Assembly: GCA_964204605.1 (NCBI GenBank)
Contig: OZ123195.1
Span: forward strand, 868,001 to 932,000
Reading direction: 5' to 3'
Source: UBA961 sp014191195
Lineage (GTDB): Bacteria > Bacteroidota > Ignavibacteria > Kapaibacteriales > UBA961
Length of the DNA stretch: 64,000 nucleotides
Made by a program: the position numbers and the translations under genes. The stretch's first letter is position 1. Every line of letters starts with the position of its first letter. This document shows positions 45,451 through 53,238 of the stretch, in pieces. The notes under the pieces are model-generated. The model saw only the letters and a program-made list of their open reading frames with translations, did not search any database and was not told where the DNA came from.

Positions 45451-45819
45451 TGGAGATGGCGGGAGTCGAACCCGCGTCCGAAATGCTGCAGCCGAAGCCT
45501 CTCCATGCTCAGTCTATTAATAATTTTAGTATAATCGTACACCAATAGACAGGCCAATTATACGATGAATCATAATCTTAATTCAGGTACCGATTCAATG
45601 TCCTGAAAGCATCCCTTTAAGAAGTTACACCCGATTCATCACCTAAGGGCGGACGATGGTCGAATGGATTAACGGCTTTATCCTGTGGATTAGGCGGCTA
45701 AACGGTAGTTCATAGTGTTGCCACTTATGTGTTCCGCCGGTTGTATTAACGAGCTCCACCAGCGTAGCTCGGCATGCTTCTTCGTACTACATTCACCCCG
45801 TCGAGACCATTTCATCCCC
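45451..45819 (-). ncRNA. ssrA: Transfer-messenger RNA (tmRNA), one-piece, tag GNTMNYRLAA
   Basis: A 369-nt tmRNA that rescues ribosomes stalled on broken mRNAs. The 5' end GGGGATGAAATGGTCTCGAC and the 3' acceptor strand CATCTCCA pair as a 7-bp acceptor stem with one G-U. The T-arm is the standard GCGGGTTCGACTCCCGC. The CCA is not encoded; the DNA reads CAA after the discriminator. The tag frame runs from 45722 down to 45690: resume codon GGC after CACATAAGT, then GNTMNYRLAA and TAA. It aligns position by position with the E. coli tag ANDENYALAA. The Arg before LAA is unusual; the terminal LAA recognised by ClpX-type proteases is kept. Confidence 0.95.
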
Positions 45820-45884
45820 ATGGGTGCGCTGCATAGACGCCTTGCCTTTATTGATATTGCTAGCTTTTAAAAATAGATTATGTA

Positions 45885-46967
45885 TTAAAAATGGACATTT
45901 CCAATTGTGATTCTAAAAGGATAGAAGAGATTAAACTTTGGGCCATCTTTATCGCTAAATTCTATAGTTGGTAATGGTAAAAGAATATAATTCAATGATT
46001 GCTTTATCCAATTCCAAAATGGGGGACCATCAGGTAAAACCATAGCAGGTGTAATATCTAAACCCAATAAATATTTTCTATCTCCATTTTTAAAGATCAA
46101 ATTTCTTGCAGTATATCCAATCCCGAGATTTAGCCATTTAGGCCAATATGAGGCTATACTGTTAGGTAATAAATTGTGGATATTAGCACTCAACATAAAA
46201 GTATACCCGCTATAATCATCGATAAAAGATGAGGAAGCTTGTCTGCTATTTGAACCAAACCAAGATGGAGGAAAGAAATTACCTTTTGGTGTAAAATTTT
46301 GTAAAAATGGCCAATAATGTTGTCCTAAAAAGAATCCAATTCCTGCTATATTAGATATCATATCAGATGGGCTAAATCCCCAATTAGTACCAAAGCCATC
46401 TAATATTTCTACATATGCTTGATATGTAAAAGACATAGCAGCGCCCCAATTTGTTGCTGCTTCATGGCTTAATCCAGAACCCATTAAAAATTCCCTTAAT
46501 ATATATGCATTCAAATATCCACCCCAAAAATGTCCTAGTTTATCTACATATAATCCATAATTACCGTCTTCTATAAATCTAAAAGAAGAAGTAGAATCCC
46601 AAATTGTATTTACTTGATAGATATGTAATGCAGTAATTGCTGCAGCATAAGTTCCTGTTAATACATAAAAAGGTGTCTTTTTAATTGATGTTTTTTTTAA
46701 TGCTGCTGTCCCCATTAATGTTGTTCGTGGATACCCAGCATATGTAAATTCTTGAGGGGATAAAGTGTCAGGAATATCATCAGAAAATGGTATTTCTGAT
46801 TCTGTATACATAGTAAGTTCTAAGCATTCTTCTAAGCAGGGATAATCTACCAAAGTCTCTACTGGTGGAGAAGTGACACTACCTTTAACACTTACATATT
46901 CTACTTGTTCAGTACTTTGTGCACGAAAAGCAAAAAAGAATAATATGATCAGAATGTACTTCTTCAT
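45885..46967 (-). CDS. DUF2279-family (YfiM-like) outer-membrane-associated protein
   Basis: A 360-residue exported protein (signal MKKYILIILFFFAFRAQS). Residues ~105-235 match DUF2279: VDKLGHFWGGYLNAY, SFTYQAYVEILDGFGTNWGF and SPSDMISNIAGIGFFLGQHY. The family is predicted to sit in the envelope, and E. coli YfiM is a lipoprotein of unknown role. The C-terminal part continues with aromatic strand-like stretches (ANIHNLLPNSIASYWPKWLN; IGYTARNLIF) that may form a small barrel. It is preceded on the same strand by a methyltransferase gene that overlaps it by 4 bp, so the two are co-expressed. Confidence 0.82.
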   Translation of the reverse strand: MKKYILIILFFFAFRAQSTEQVEYVSVKGSVTSPPVETLVDYPCLEECLELTMYTESEIPFSDDIPDTLSPQEFTYAGYPRTTLMGTAALKKTSIKKTPFYVLTGTYAAAITALHIYQVNTIWDSTSSFRFIEDGNYGLYVDKLGHFWGGYLNAYILREFLMGSGLSHEAATNWGAAMSFTYQAYVEILDGFGTNWGFSPSDMISNIAGIGFFLGQHYWPFLQNFTPKGNFFPPSWFGSNSRQASSSFIDDYSGYTFMLSANIHNLLPNSIASYWPKWLNLGIGYTARNLIFKNGDRKYLLGLDITPAMVLPDGPPFWNWIKQSLNYILLPLPTIEFSDKDGPKFNLFYPFRITIGNVHF

Positions 46968-47821
46968 ACGCTTTGATTCTTATCAACAGGTAATTGTAAT
47001 AAAAATCTATGATAAGCCATATGTTGTGTAAAAAAGCCCTCGCTTAAATTAGCATCATACCATTCGGATAGAGTATGTAAAAAGCCACCTGATTTTCTCA
47101 TAAAAAGTTTTAGAAACAGACGAATAATAGGAGAGAAACCCATAAGTAAATCTTGAACAATATGTAATGTTGGTAACATATAGTGTCTAAACAAAGATTC
47201 AGTAAACCTAAGGCTTGGCAATATTTTATGGCTTGTACATTCAGTGTTTATAATCGTAATTCCTCTTTGAGCACATTCACGCTCTAAATCAGATGTATAC
47301 ACCATATTGGTATTAATCAAGGGATGATCGGAAGTTCGATAAAATCCAGAAATAAGAATATATCCACCGGGCTTAACGCAACGTGTTGAAGCATCTAATC
47401 CATCTTTCAGAGAGAAATAATTATTTGATTCACTCATCAACAACATATCAACTTGATGTTTAGGATAATAATCTTCAATCTTTGAATGTATAAATGAACT
47501 ACCAGGAAGCGTATTTTTAAACATCGAGGCATGATTTTTTTCTGGAGAAATGCCTTGAACTATTCTACCAGATTTTTCGAATGCAAAAGCAACATCACCA
47601 ATACCACAACCAACATCAACAATAGATTGCACATTTGAAGGCGTCCAATCTAATAAACTTTGAGTATATCGTTGTTGAGCACTACGAAGTGTGTCTAAAG
47701 AGTCGATAATGTCATTCTGATTATCTGAATATCCCAAATGAAGAGACTCCAGTTTGAGAACTTCGACACAAAAACGAAGTTCAAAATCAACAGAATTAGT
47801 AAGTAGGGGATGAATAGCCAT
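46964..47821 (-). CDS. SAM-dependent methyltransferase (class I)
   Basis: A 285-residue enzyme with the SAM-binding motif VDVGCGIGDVAFAF near residues 68-81 and the acidic/loop motif KIEDYYPKHQVDMLLMSES near 118-136. CVKPGGYILISGFYR (~150) is motif VI-like, typical of small-molecule or quinone/lipid methyltransferases. The C-terminal 120 residues are helical (LFRHYMLPTLHIVQDLLMGF) and may bind the substrate or membrane. The substrate is not known. It precedes the DUF2279 gene with a 4-bp overlap. It is divergent from gapA with a 190-bp spacer. Confidence 0.82.
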   Translation of the reverse strand: MAIHPLLTNSVDFELRFCVEVLKLESLHLGYSDNQNDIIDSLDTLRSAQQRYTQSLLDWTPSNVQSIVDVGCGIGDVAFAFEKSGRIVQGISPEKNHASMFKNTLPGSSFIHSKIEDYYPKHQVDMLLMSESNNYFSLKDGLDASTRCVKPGGYILISGFYRTSDHPLINTNMVYTSDLERECAQRGITIINTECTSHKILPSLRFTESLFRHYMLPTLHIVQDLLMGFSPIIRLFLKLFMRKSGGFLHTLSEWYDANLSEGFFTQHMAYHRFLLQLPVDKNQSV

Positions 47822-47952
47822 AGAATCTTAGTTAACCATAAAAGCCAAGAGCATTCGCAAAATTACTGCTTAAATTTAACTCAACAAGCACCATATAATA
47901 ATTTTAATTGTGCACTTTTTATCACAATCTTAGAATACTTCCATCTAATTTG

Positions 47953-47960
47953 TAATTTTG
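47953..47960 (+). promoter_or_regulatory. Possible -7 element upstream of gapA
   Basis: TAATTTTG matches the Bacteroidota -7 consensus TAnnTTTG exactly, 51 bp before the gapA ATG. No TTTG is found 19-23 bases upstream, so this is only a partial match. Confidence 0.3.
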
Positions 47961-48011
47961 TTTAAGTTGAATTCTGATTTATCTCTTATTTCTTTTCAAG
48001 GAAATTGATTC

Positions 48012-49001
48012 ATGGCAATCCGTATTGCAATTAATGGTTTTGGTCGCATCGGACGTTTAGTATTTCGTGTTGCGAGTGCGCGTCCTGATTTATTTGAAAT
48101 CGTTGGTATCAATGATTTAACAGACGCTCCTACTTTAGCACATTTACTAAAATATGATTCGGTTCATGGAAGATTTAATGGTGAAGTGAAAGCTGATCAA
48201 TCTTCAATACTTGTAAACGGTTTATCTATTGCTATTTCTGCAGAAAAACAGATAGAAAATATTCCATGGCATAATCTTGATTGCATTATTGAATCTACTG
48301 GTGTTTTTAGTTCTAAAGACCAATTATCTAAACATTTAGCACATGGAAGAAAAGTTGTTCTTACTTCTCCAGCAAAAGATGCACTAGATAAAACTATTGT
48401 ATTAGGTGTGAATGATCATACATTAAATGGCTCTGAAGTGATTCTATCGAATGCATCTTGTACTACGAATTGTTTGGCTCCAATGGTAAAAGTATTGCAT
48501 GATTCCTTTGGGATAGAAAAAGGGTATATGACAACAGTACATGCATATACTAATGATCAAAGAATTCTTGATTTACCTCATAAAGATTTACGCAGGGCTA
48601 GGTCTGCTGCTGTTAGTATTATCCCTACAACAACTGGTGCAGCTAAAGCAGTTGGAGAAGTATTACCTGAATTAAAAGGAAAATTAGATGGCTTTTCATT
48701 CAGAGTTCCAGTTCCCGATGGATCTGTGACAGATTTCACAGCAATTCTACATCGTGATGTTACAAAAGAAGAAGTAAATCAAGCCTTAAAAGCAGCTGCT
48801 GATTCTTCTCTTAAAGGAATTATGGAATATTCTGAAGATCCTTTGGTTTCTGTAGATATCCTAGGAAATCCTCATTCTTGTATTGTAGATTCACTATCTA
48901 CAATGGCAATGGGTAATTTAGTTAAAGTAGTTGGTTGGTACGATAATGAATGGGGCTATTCTAATCGAGTTATTGACTTAGTTGCAAAAATTTGTAGCTG
49001 A
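48012..49001 (+). CDS. gapA: Glyceraldehyde-3-phosphate dehydrogenase
   Basis: A 329-residue glycolytic enzyme that oxidises glyceraldehyde-3-phosphate to 1,3-bisphosphoglycerate. The Rossmann motif INGFGRIGRLVFR (~6-18) and the NAD-preferring IND (~33) are present. The catalytic Cys is in SNASCTTNCLAP (~150-161). Later blocks are TVHAYTNDQ, RARSAAVSIIPTTTGAA, FSFRVPVPDGSVTDF and WYDNEWGYSNRV. AAGGAA lies 11 bases before the ATG. It is monocistronic by context: divergent from the methyltransferase and followed by a bidirectional terminator. Confidence 0.97.
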   Translation: MAIRIAINGFGRIGRLVFRVASARPDLFEIVGINDLTDAPTLAHLLKYDSVHGRFNGEVKADQSSILVNGLSIAISAEKQIENIPWHNLDCIIESTGVFSSKDQLSKHLAHGRKVVLTSPAKDALDKTIVLGVNDHTLNGSEVILSNASCTTNCLAPMVKVLHDSFGIEKGYMTTVHAYTNDQRILDLPHKDLRRARSAAVSIIPTTTGAAKAVGEVLPELKGKLDGFSFRVPVPDGSVTDFTAILHRDVTKEEVNQALKAAADSSLKGIMEYSEDPLVSVDILGNPHSCIVDSLSTMAMGNLVKVVGWYDNEWGYSNRVIDLVAKICS

Positions 49002-49020
49002 AATATATAAGCTTAATCAT

Positions 49021-49054
49021 AAAAAAGGCATTCATTTTATTGAATGCCTTTTGT
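49021..49054. terminator. Bidirectional terminator between gapA and methylmalonyl-CoA mutase
   Basis: Perfect 12-bp stem AAAAGGCATTCA (49023-49034) / TGAATGCCTTTT (49041-49052) with a 6-base loop. T-tracts occur on both strands, and convergent genes end on both sides. Confidence 0.88.
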
Positions 49055-49056
49055 GT

Positions 49057-51201
49057 TTAACTAAGAGTTTGATCTATTTTATGGAGAACTTCTCGGGCAG
49101 CATCCAATACATTTGTTCCCGGACCAAATATAGCCTTTACTCCAGCATGATAGAGTTCCTCATAATCTTTTGGAGGAATTACTCCACCAGCAACTACAAT
49201 GATATCAGATGAACCTTGTTTATGTAATTCTTCAATCAAAAGGGGAATCAAGGTTTTATGTCCTGCCGCTTGACTAGAAATCCCAATTACATGGACATCG
49301 CTTTCTATGGCTTGTCTTGCAGCTTCTTCAGGTGTTTGGAATAATGGTCCTAAATCGACATCATACCCAGCATCTGCAAAACCTGTAGCAATAACATGCG
49401 CTCCGCGATCATGTCCGTCTTGTCCAAGTTTAGCAACCATAATTCTTGGACGTCTTCCATATTTTTGTTCAAAAGCGATTATTTCATTTTGCACAGCATG
49501 AAATCCTTCATTATGTTCATTATAATGTGCATATACTCCACTTACTATTGATACCTGTGATTCATATCGTCCAAATGATGAAGCCATTACTTCGGAAATT
49601 TCTCCAAGAGTTGCTCTTAATCGAGCAGCATGAATGGCAGCTTCTAAAAGATTCCCAGAATTATTTTCAGCTGTAGTATATAATGCAGTTAAAGATTCTT
49701 GAACTGCTTTTTGGTCTCGATTTTGTTTTATGGTCTGTAATAATTCAATTTGAGATGCTCTAACAGTTGTATTATCGATATCTAATACATCTACTTCAGT
49801 TTGTTCATCTGGCACATACTTATTTACACCTACGATAATTTCTTGTTTTTGATCGATTAAAGCTTGTTTTCTTGCAGCAGATTCTTCGATAAGCCTTTTG
49901 GGAATTCCCATTTGGATTGCTTTTGTCATACCACCAATGGATTCTATTTCTGCAATAATCTTTTTGGCTTCTTGATATAATGATTCTGTTAAGGATTCTA
50001 CATAATAAGAACCACCCATTGGATCGGCTACTTCAGTAATATGTGTTTCTTCAGCAATGATTAATTGAGTATTTCTGGCAATTCTGGCGGATGCATCTGT
50101 AGGTAATCCTAAAGCTTCATCAAATGAATTCGTATGAAGTGATTGAGTACCACCTAACACAGCAGCCATAGCTTCGATTGTAGTTCTAATGATATTATTA
50201 TAAGGATCTTGAGCAGCTAAAGACCAACCAGAGGTTTGACAATGTGTTCTTAATATTAGAGAGCTAATTTTTTTAGGTGAGAACTGTTTGATTTGTTCTG
50301 CCCATAAGCGTCTGGCAGCACGCATTTTGGCAATTTCCATAAAGAAATTCATTCCAATACCCCAAAAGAATGAAAGTCTTGGGGCAAATTCATCAATATC
50401 TAAACCTTTTGCTAAGGCTATGCGTACATATTCTAGTCCATCTGCAATGGTAAAGGCCATTTCTTGAACAGCACTTGCACCGGCTTCATGCATATGATAA
50501 CCGCTTATACTAATGCTATTGAATTTGGGCATATGCTTGCTAGTATATTCGATAATATCAGCAACAATTCGCATTGAAGGTTCTGGAGGATAAATGAATG
50601 TATTCCGAACCATAAATTCTTTTAGAATATCATTTTGAATTGTACCAGATAATTGATGTTGTTGAACCCCTTGTTCTTCGGCAGCAACAATAAACATGGC
50701 TAAAATCGGTATAACAGCGCCGTTCATTGTCATGGAAACAGACATCGTATCTAAAGGGATTTGATCGAAGAGAATTTTCATATCTTCTACGCAATCGATT
50801 GCAACACCAGCTTTTCCAACATCACCAACTACTCTGGGATGATCAGAATCAAAGCCACGATGAGTTGCTAAATCGAAAGCTACGGATAACCCTTTTTGTC
50901 CGGCAGCAAGATTTCTTCTATAAAAAGCATTGGATTCTGCAGCAGTAGAAAAACCAGCATATTGTCTGATAGTCCAAGGCCTATTTGCATACATTGTAGC
51001 ATATGGACCACGAGTAAAAGGGAATATACCTGGCATAGATTCTTGAATAGCTAATGATTCTAGATCTGCTGCTGTATATAAGGGTTTAATAGTAATTCCT
51101 TCTGCATTTACTTTTTCAAGTAATTCAGGAGATTGATTTTTCAATTCTTTCTGTGCAATAGCTTTCCAAGAAAGATATGCATTCTGTTCAAGTTCAGACA
51201 C
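49057..51201 (-). CDS. Methylmalonyl-CoA mutase (single-chain)
   Basis: A 714-residue, cobalamin-dependent mutase interconverting methylmalonyl-CoA and succinyl-CoA. The start is GTG at 51201, decided by GGAG six bases upstream; the first ATG (51267) would overlap the preceding gene by 41 bp. The length equals that of the homodimeric E. coli enzyme Sbm/ScpA as I recall it. The catalytic barrel is recognised by FTRGPYATMYANRPWTIRQY, LSVAFDLATHRGFDSDHPRV (both family hallmarks) and SISGYHMHEAGA. The C-terminal B12 domain carries KLGQDGHDRGAHV with the cobalt-ligand His near residue 597, then GGVIPPKDYEEL. No small subunit, epimerase or MeaB chaperone gene lies nearby. Confidence 0.95.
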   Translation of the reverse strand: MSELEQNAYLSWKAIAQKELKNQSPELLEKVNAEGITIKPLYTAADLESLAIQESMPGIFPFTRGPYATMYANRPWTIRQYAGFSTAAESNAFYRRNLAAGQKGLSVAFDLATHRGFDSDHPRVVGDVGKAGVAIDCVEDMKILFDQIPLDTMSVSMTMNGAVIPILAMFIVAAEEQGVQQHQLSGTIQNDILKEFMVRNTFIYPPEPSMRIVADIIEYTSKHMPKFNSISISGYHMHEAGASAVQEMAFTIADGLEYVRIALAKGLDIDEFAPRLSFFWGIGMNFFMEIAKMRAARRLWAEQIKQFSPKKISSLILRTHCQTSGWSLAAQDPYNNIIRTTIEAMAAVLGGTQSLHTNSFDEALGLPTDASARIARNTQLIIAEETHITEVADPMGGSYYVESLTESLYQEAKKIIAEIESIGGMTKAIQMGIPKRLIEESAARKQALIDQKQEIIVGVNKYVPDEQTEVDVLDIDNTTVRASQIELLQTIKQNRDQKAVQESLTALYTTAENNSGNLLEAAIHAARLRATLGEISEVMASSFGRYESQVSIVSGVYAHYNEHNEGFHAVQNEIIAFEQKYGRRPRIMVAKLGQDGHDRGAHVIATGFADAGYDVDLGPLFQTPEEAARQAIESDVHVIGISSQAAGHKTLIPLLIEELHKQGSSDIIVVAGGVIPPKDYEELYHAGVKAIFGPGTNVLDAAREVLHKIDQTLS

Positions 51202-51226
51202 GCTATTCTCCAGTAGAAGAAAATTA

Positions 51227-52375
51227 TTATTTATAAGGATTTTGCAAATATCTATTAGCTTCTTCATGTGAATTTTGCCTTTCTTGCCATGCTAATACTT
51301 TTTTATACTGCTGAATTGCTAATTCTCTTTGCCCTCTGATATCATATATATTGCCAATTTTTAGATTTACTTTGACTGTAAATCCAGAAACATCTTCATC
51401 CAAAAATCTTCCTGCTTCATCACATTTGTAAAAATATTTTAATGATGAGTCAAATTCTTTTCTATTCATTAATGCTAAACCAACATAGTACATGGCTTCT
51501 CTGGCGGTTTGTTGATCATAACCTACTTTTTTATCAATGCATGCCTGCACTGCATTTCTCCATGTTTGTTCCATCTGTGGATACATTCCCATCATAACTT
51601 GACATCTACCAACATATCTGTGAAAATATGGGTTTTGGGGATATTGATTTAATAAGTCTTGGGCTACTTTTAAGGCTTCTGATGGATTTTTTTCAAATTG
51701 AAAATATACTTGTAATAAGGAAACTTTGGCTTCTGTTTTTGCATATTTAGCACTTCTTCCTGCTGCTGATAATTGCATAAGACCTAAATTCTTATCTCCT
51801 TTAGGCAAAAACATCATCACACTTGCTAATACTGGATATTGTTCTGGTAATACTGCTGCATAATAATTATATAAACCAGTTCCTAACATGATATCGTGAT
51901 TTCCTGGGGCAATTTGATGACATCTTTGCAATATTTCAAATGCTACATGTCCATCATCTGCTGCTTTTAACCATGATTCTCTGCCGGCATAAAATCTTCC
52001 TCTAAATCCTAAGGCTCCACCTTTAAAAAATAGTGCTGATAAATCATTTGGATTGGCTTCTAATAATTCATCACATAATGTTATTACTTGAGCACATTTA
52101 TAGAGGAACTTTTCATCATTTTGTTTGCTTTTTCTGTCTGCTTGAATTCGCCACCATTCTACCATTGCATCAAGAAAATATCCTGCAGGATTTTTAGGAT
52201 ATAAATTGATAACTTTTTTAAATAATGCACTTGCAGCATCAAATTCCATATTATAAATCATTGTTGCGCCCATTTGAACCAATGTATCTGCATCAGATCT
52301 CATCATTATCCATTGGGCTTTCAATGTACTTGTTGAACACATACAACAGAAAAATAATACTAGTAAGATTTTCAT
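51227..52375 (-). CDS. Exported TPR-like repeat protein
   Basis: A 382-residue protein with signal MKILLVLFFCCMCSTSTLKA and repeated helical pairs: YNMEFDAASALFKKVINLYP, LGFRGRFYAGRESWLKAADD, ALKVAQDLLNQYPQNPYFHR, and AMYYVGLALMNRKEFDSSLK. These resemble TPR units but less regularly than the three TPR proteins at 11.7-15.5 kb. It probably acts as a periplasmic scaffold. It is 25 bp before methylmalonyl-CoA mutase on the same strand, so a transcript may include both, although no functional link is obvious. Starts and stops fit; I see no alternative. Confidence 0.8.
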   Translation of the reverse strand: MKILLVLFFCCMCSTSTLKAQWIMMRSDADTLVQMGATMIYNMEFDAASALFKKVINLYPKNPAGYFLDAMVEWWRIQADRKSKQNDEKFLYKCAQVITLCDELLEANPNDLSALFFKGGALGFRGRFYAGRESWLKAADDGHVAFEILQRCHQIAPGNHDIMLGTGLYNYYAAVLPEQYPVLASVMMFLPKGDKNLGLMQLSAAGRSAKYAKTEAKVSLLQVYFQFEKNPSEALKVAQDLLNQYPQNPYFHRYVGRCQVMMGMYPQMEQTWRNAVQACIDKKVGYDQQTAREAMYYVGLALMNRKEFDSSLKYFYKCDEAGRFLDEDVSGFTVKVNLKIGNIYDIRGQRELAIQQYKKVLAWQERQNSHEEANRYLQNPYK

Positions 52376-52416
52376 AATTAATAATTATACTGAAACAAGA
52401 ATATGATTAATGATGA

Positions 52417-53238
52417 TCATGAAGATTGAATGTTTGGATACATTAATCTGAACAATGTGGCATGACGAATTGGCGAGTTTCCTAATGTATATGTATATGC
52501 AATTAAAAGAAGCAAAACAATAGTACAATATCCAGTTCCTTCAATACCATATGGGCCTATAAAAAACGAGGAAAATGTTGAGTCATATATTGTTGTTTTT
52601 AAAAAACCATCACCAAATTTAATTCCGCTGATCTCTATTCCTACAGCACTTTGTGTAATATTCCAAGATGCATGATACAAAATTGGCAACCAAAGTGCTT
52701 TACTACGATACCAAGCTATACTCATGAAACAATTAGCCAAAAACGTATTTATTGTTGATATCAGATCTGCATTGGGGTTTGATAGATGCAATAATGAAAA
52801 TACAATAGAAATAATGATAATAATTCTAGTTGGAGAGAATCTATCTGCTAAAGCCTGAAAAATTGTCCCCCTAAAAATACATTCTTCCAATAAAGCTGAA
52901 GAAAATATAATCATCATAGTTGAAAAAGAAATACCTTTTCCATACTCTATCGATAGCATACCAGCACTGAAAAGGATAACTATTGCAAGTAGTATAGGTA
53001 TAATTCCGGACAGAGTTCCTATCACTATTTCTTTTATTGTATAAGAATCTAATGCAAAACCAGCAGTGCTTGTATTACCACCGCGCATATACTCAATTGC
53101 TATCATACCAAATGGAAGAAGCCAAATACCAAATAGTTGAAAAGCAGGAATAAGTAATGAGATTCCTATATATATCAATAGAAGCAATACTCCTGCAAAA
53201 AGCCTTTGATACCAATGATTGATATATATTTTTTTCAT
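52417..53238 (-). CDS. CPBP family intramembrane metalloprotease
   Basis: A 273-residue polytopic membrane protein with the CAAX protease / bacteriocin-processing (CPBP) motifs. Motif 1 is EECIFRGTIFQAL (~113-125), containing the catalytic Glu-Glu and Arg. Motif 2 is FSLLHLSNP (~148) with His. Motif 3 contains FLANCFMSIAWYRSKALWLP followed by ILYHASWN with the final His. Substrates of bacterial CPBP proteins are mostly unknown; some cleave or protect against peptides. Its start overlaps the end of the carboxypeptidase gene by 1 bp (TAATG arrangement), so the two are co-translated. Confidence 0.87.
   Translation of the reverse strand: MKKIYINHWYQRLFAGVLLLLIYIGISLLIPAFQLFGIWLLPFGMIAIEYMRGGNTSTAGFALDSYTIKEIVIGTLSGIIPILLAIVILFSAGMLSIEYGKGISFSTMMIIFSSALLEECIFRGTIFQALADRFSPTRIIIIISIVFSLLHLSNPNADLISTINTFLANCFMSIAWYRSKALWLPILYHASWNITQSAVGIEISGIKFGDGFLKTTIYDSTFSSFFIGPYGIEGTGYCTIVLLLLIAYTYTLGNSPIRHATLFRLMYPNIQSS

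Noticed and set aside
45451..45480. A tRNA gene, suggested by the T-arm GGGTTCGACTCCC
   Set aside because: The arm belongs to the tmRNA: it has the matching GGGGATG 5' end 350 bases away, a tag frame ending LAA-stop and its own terminator.
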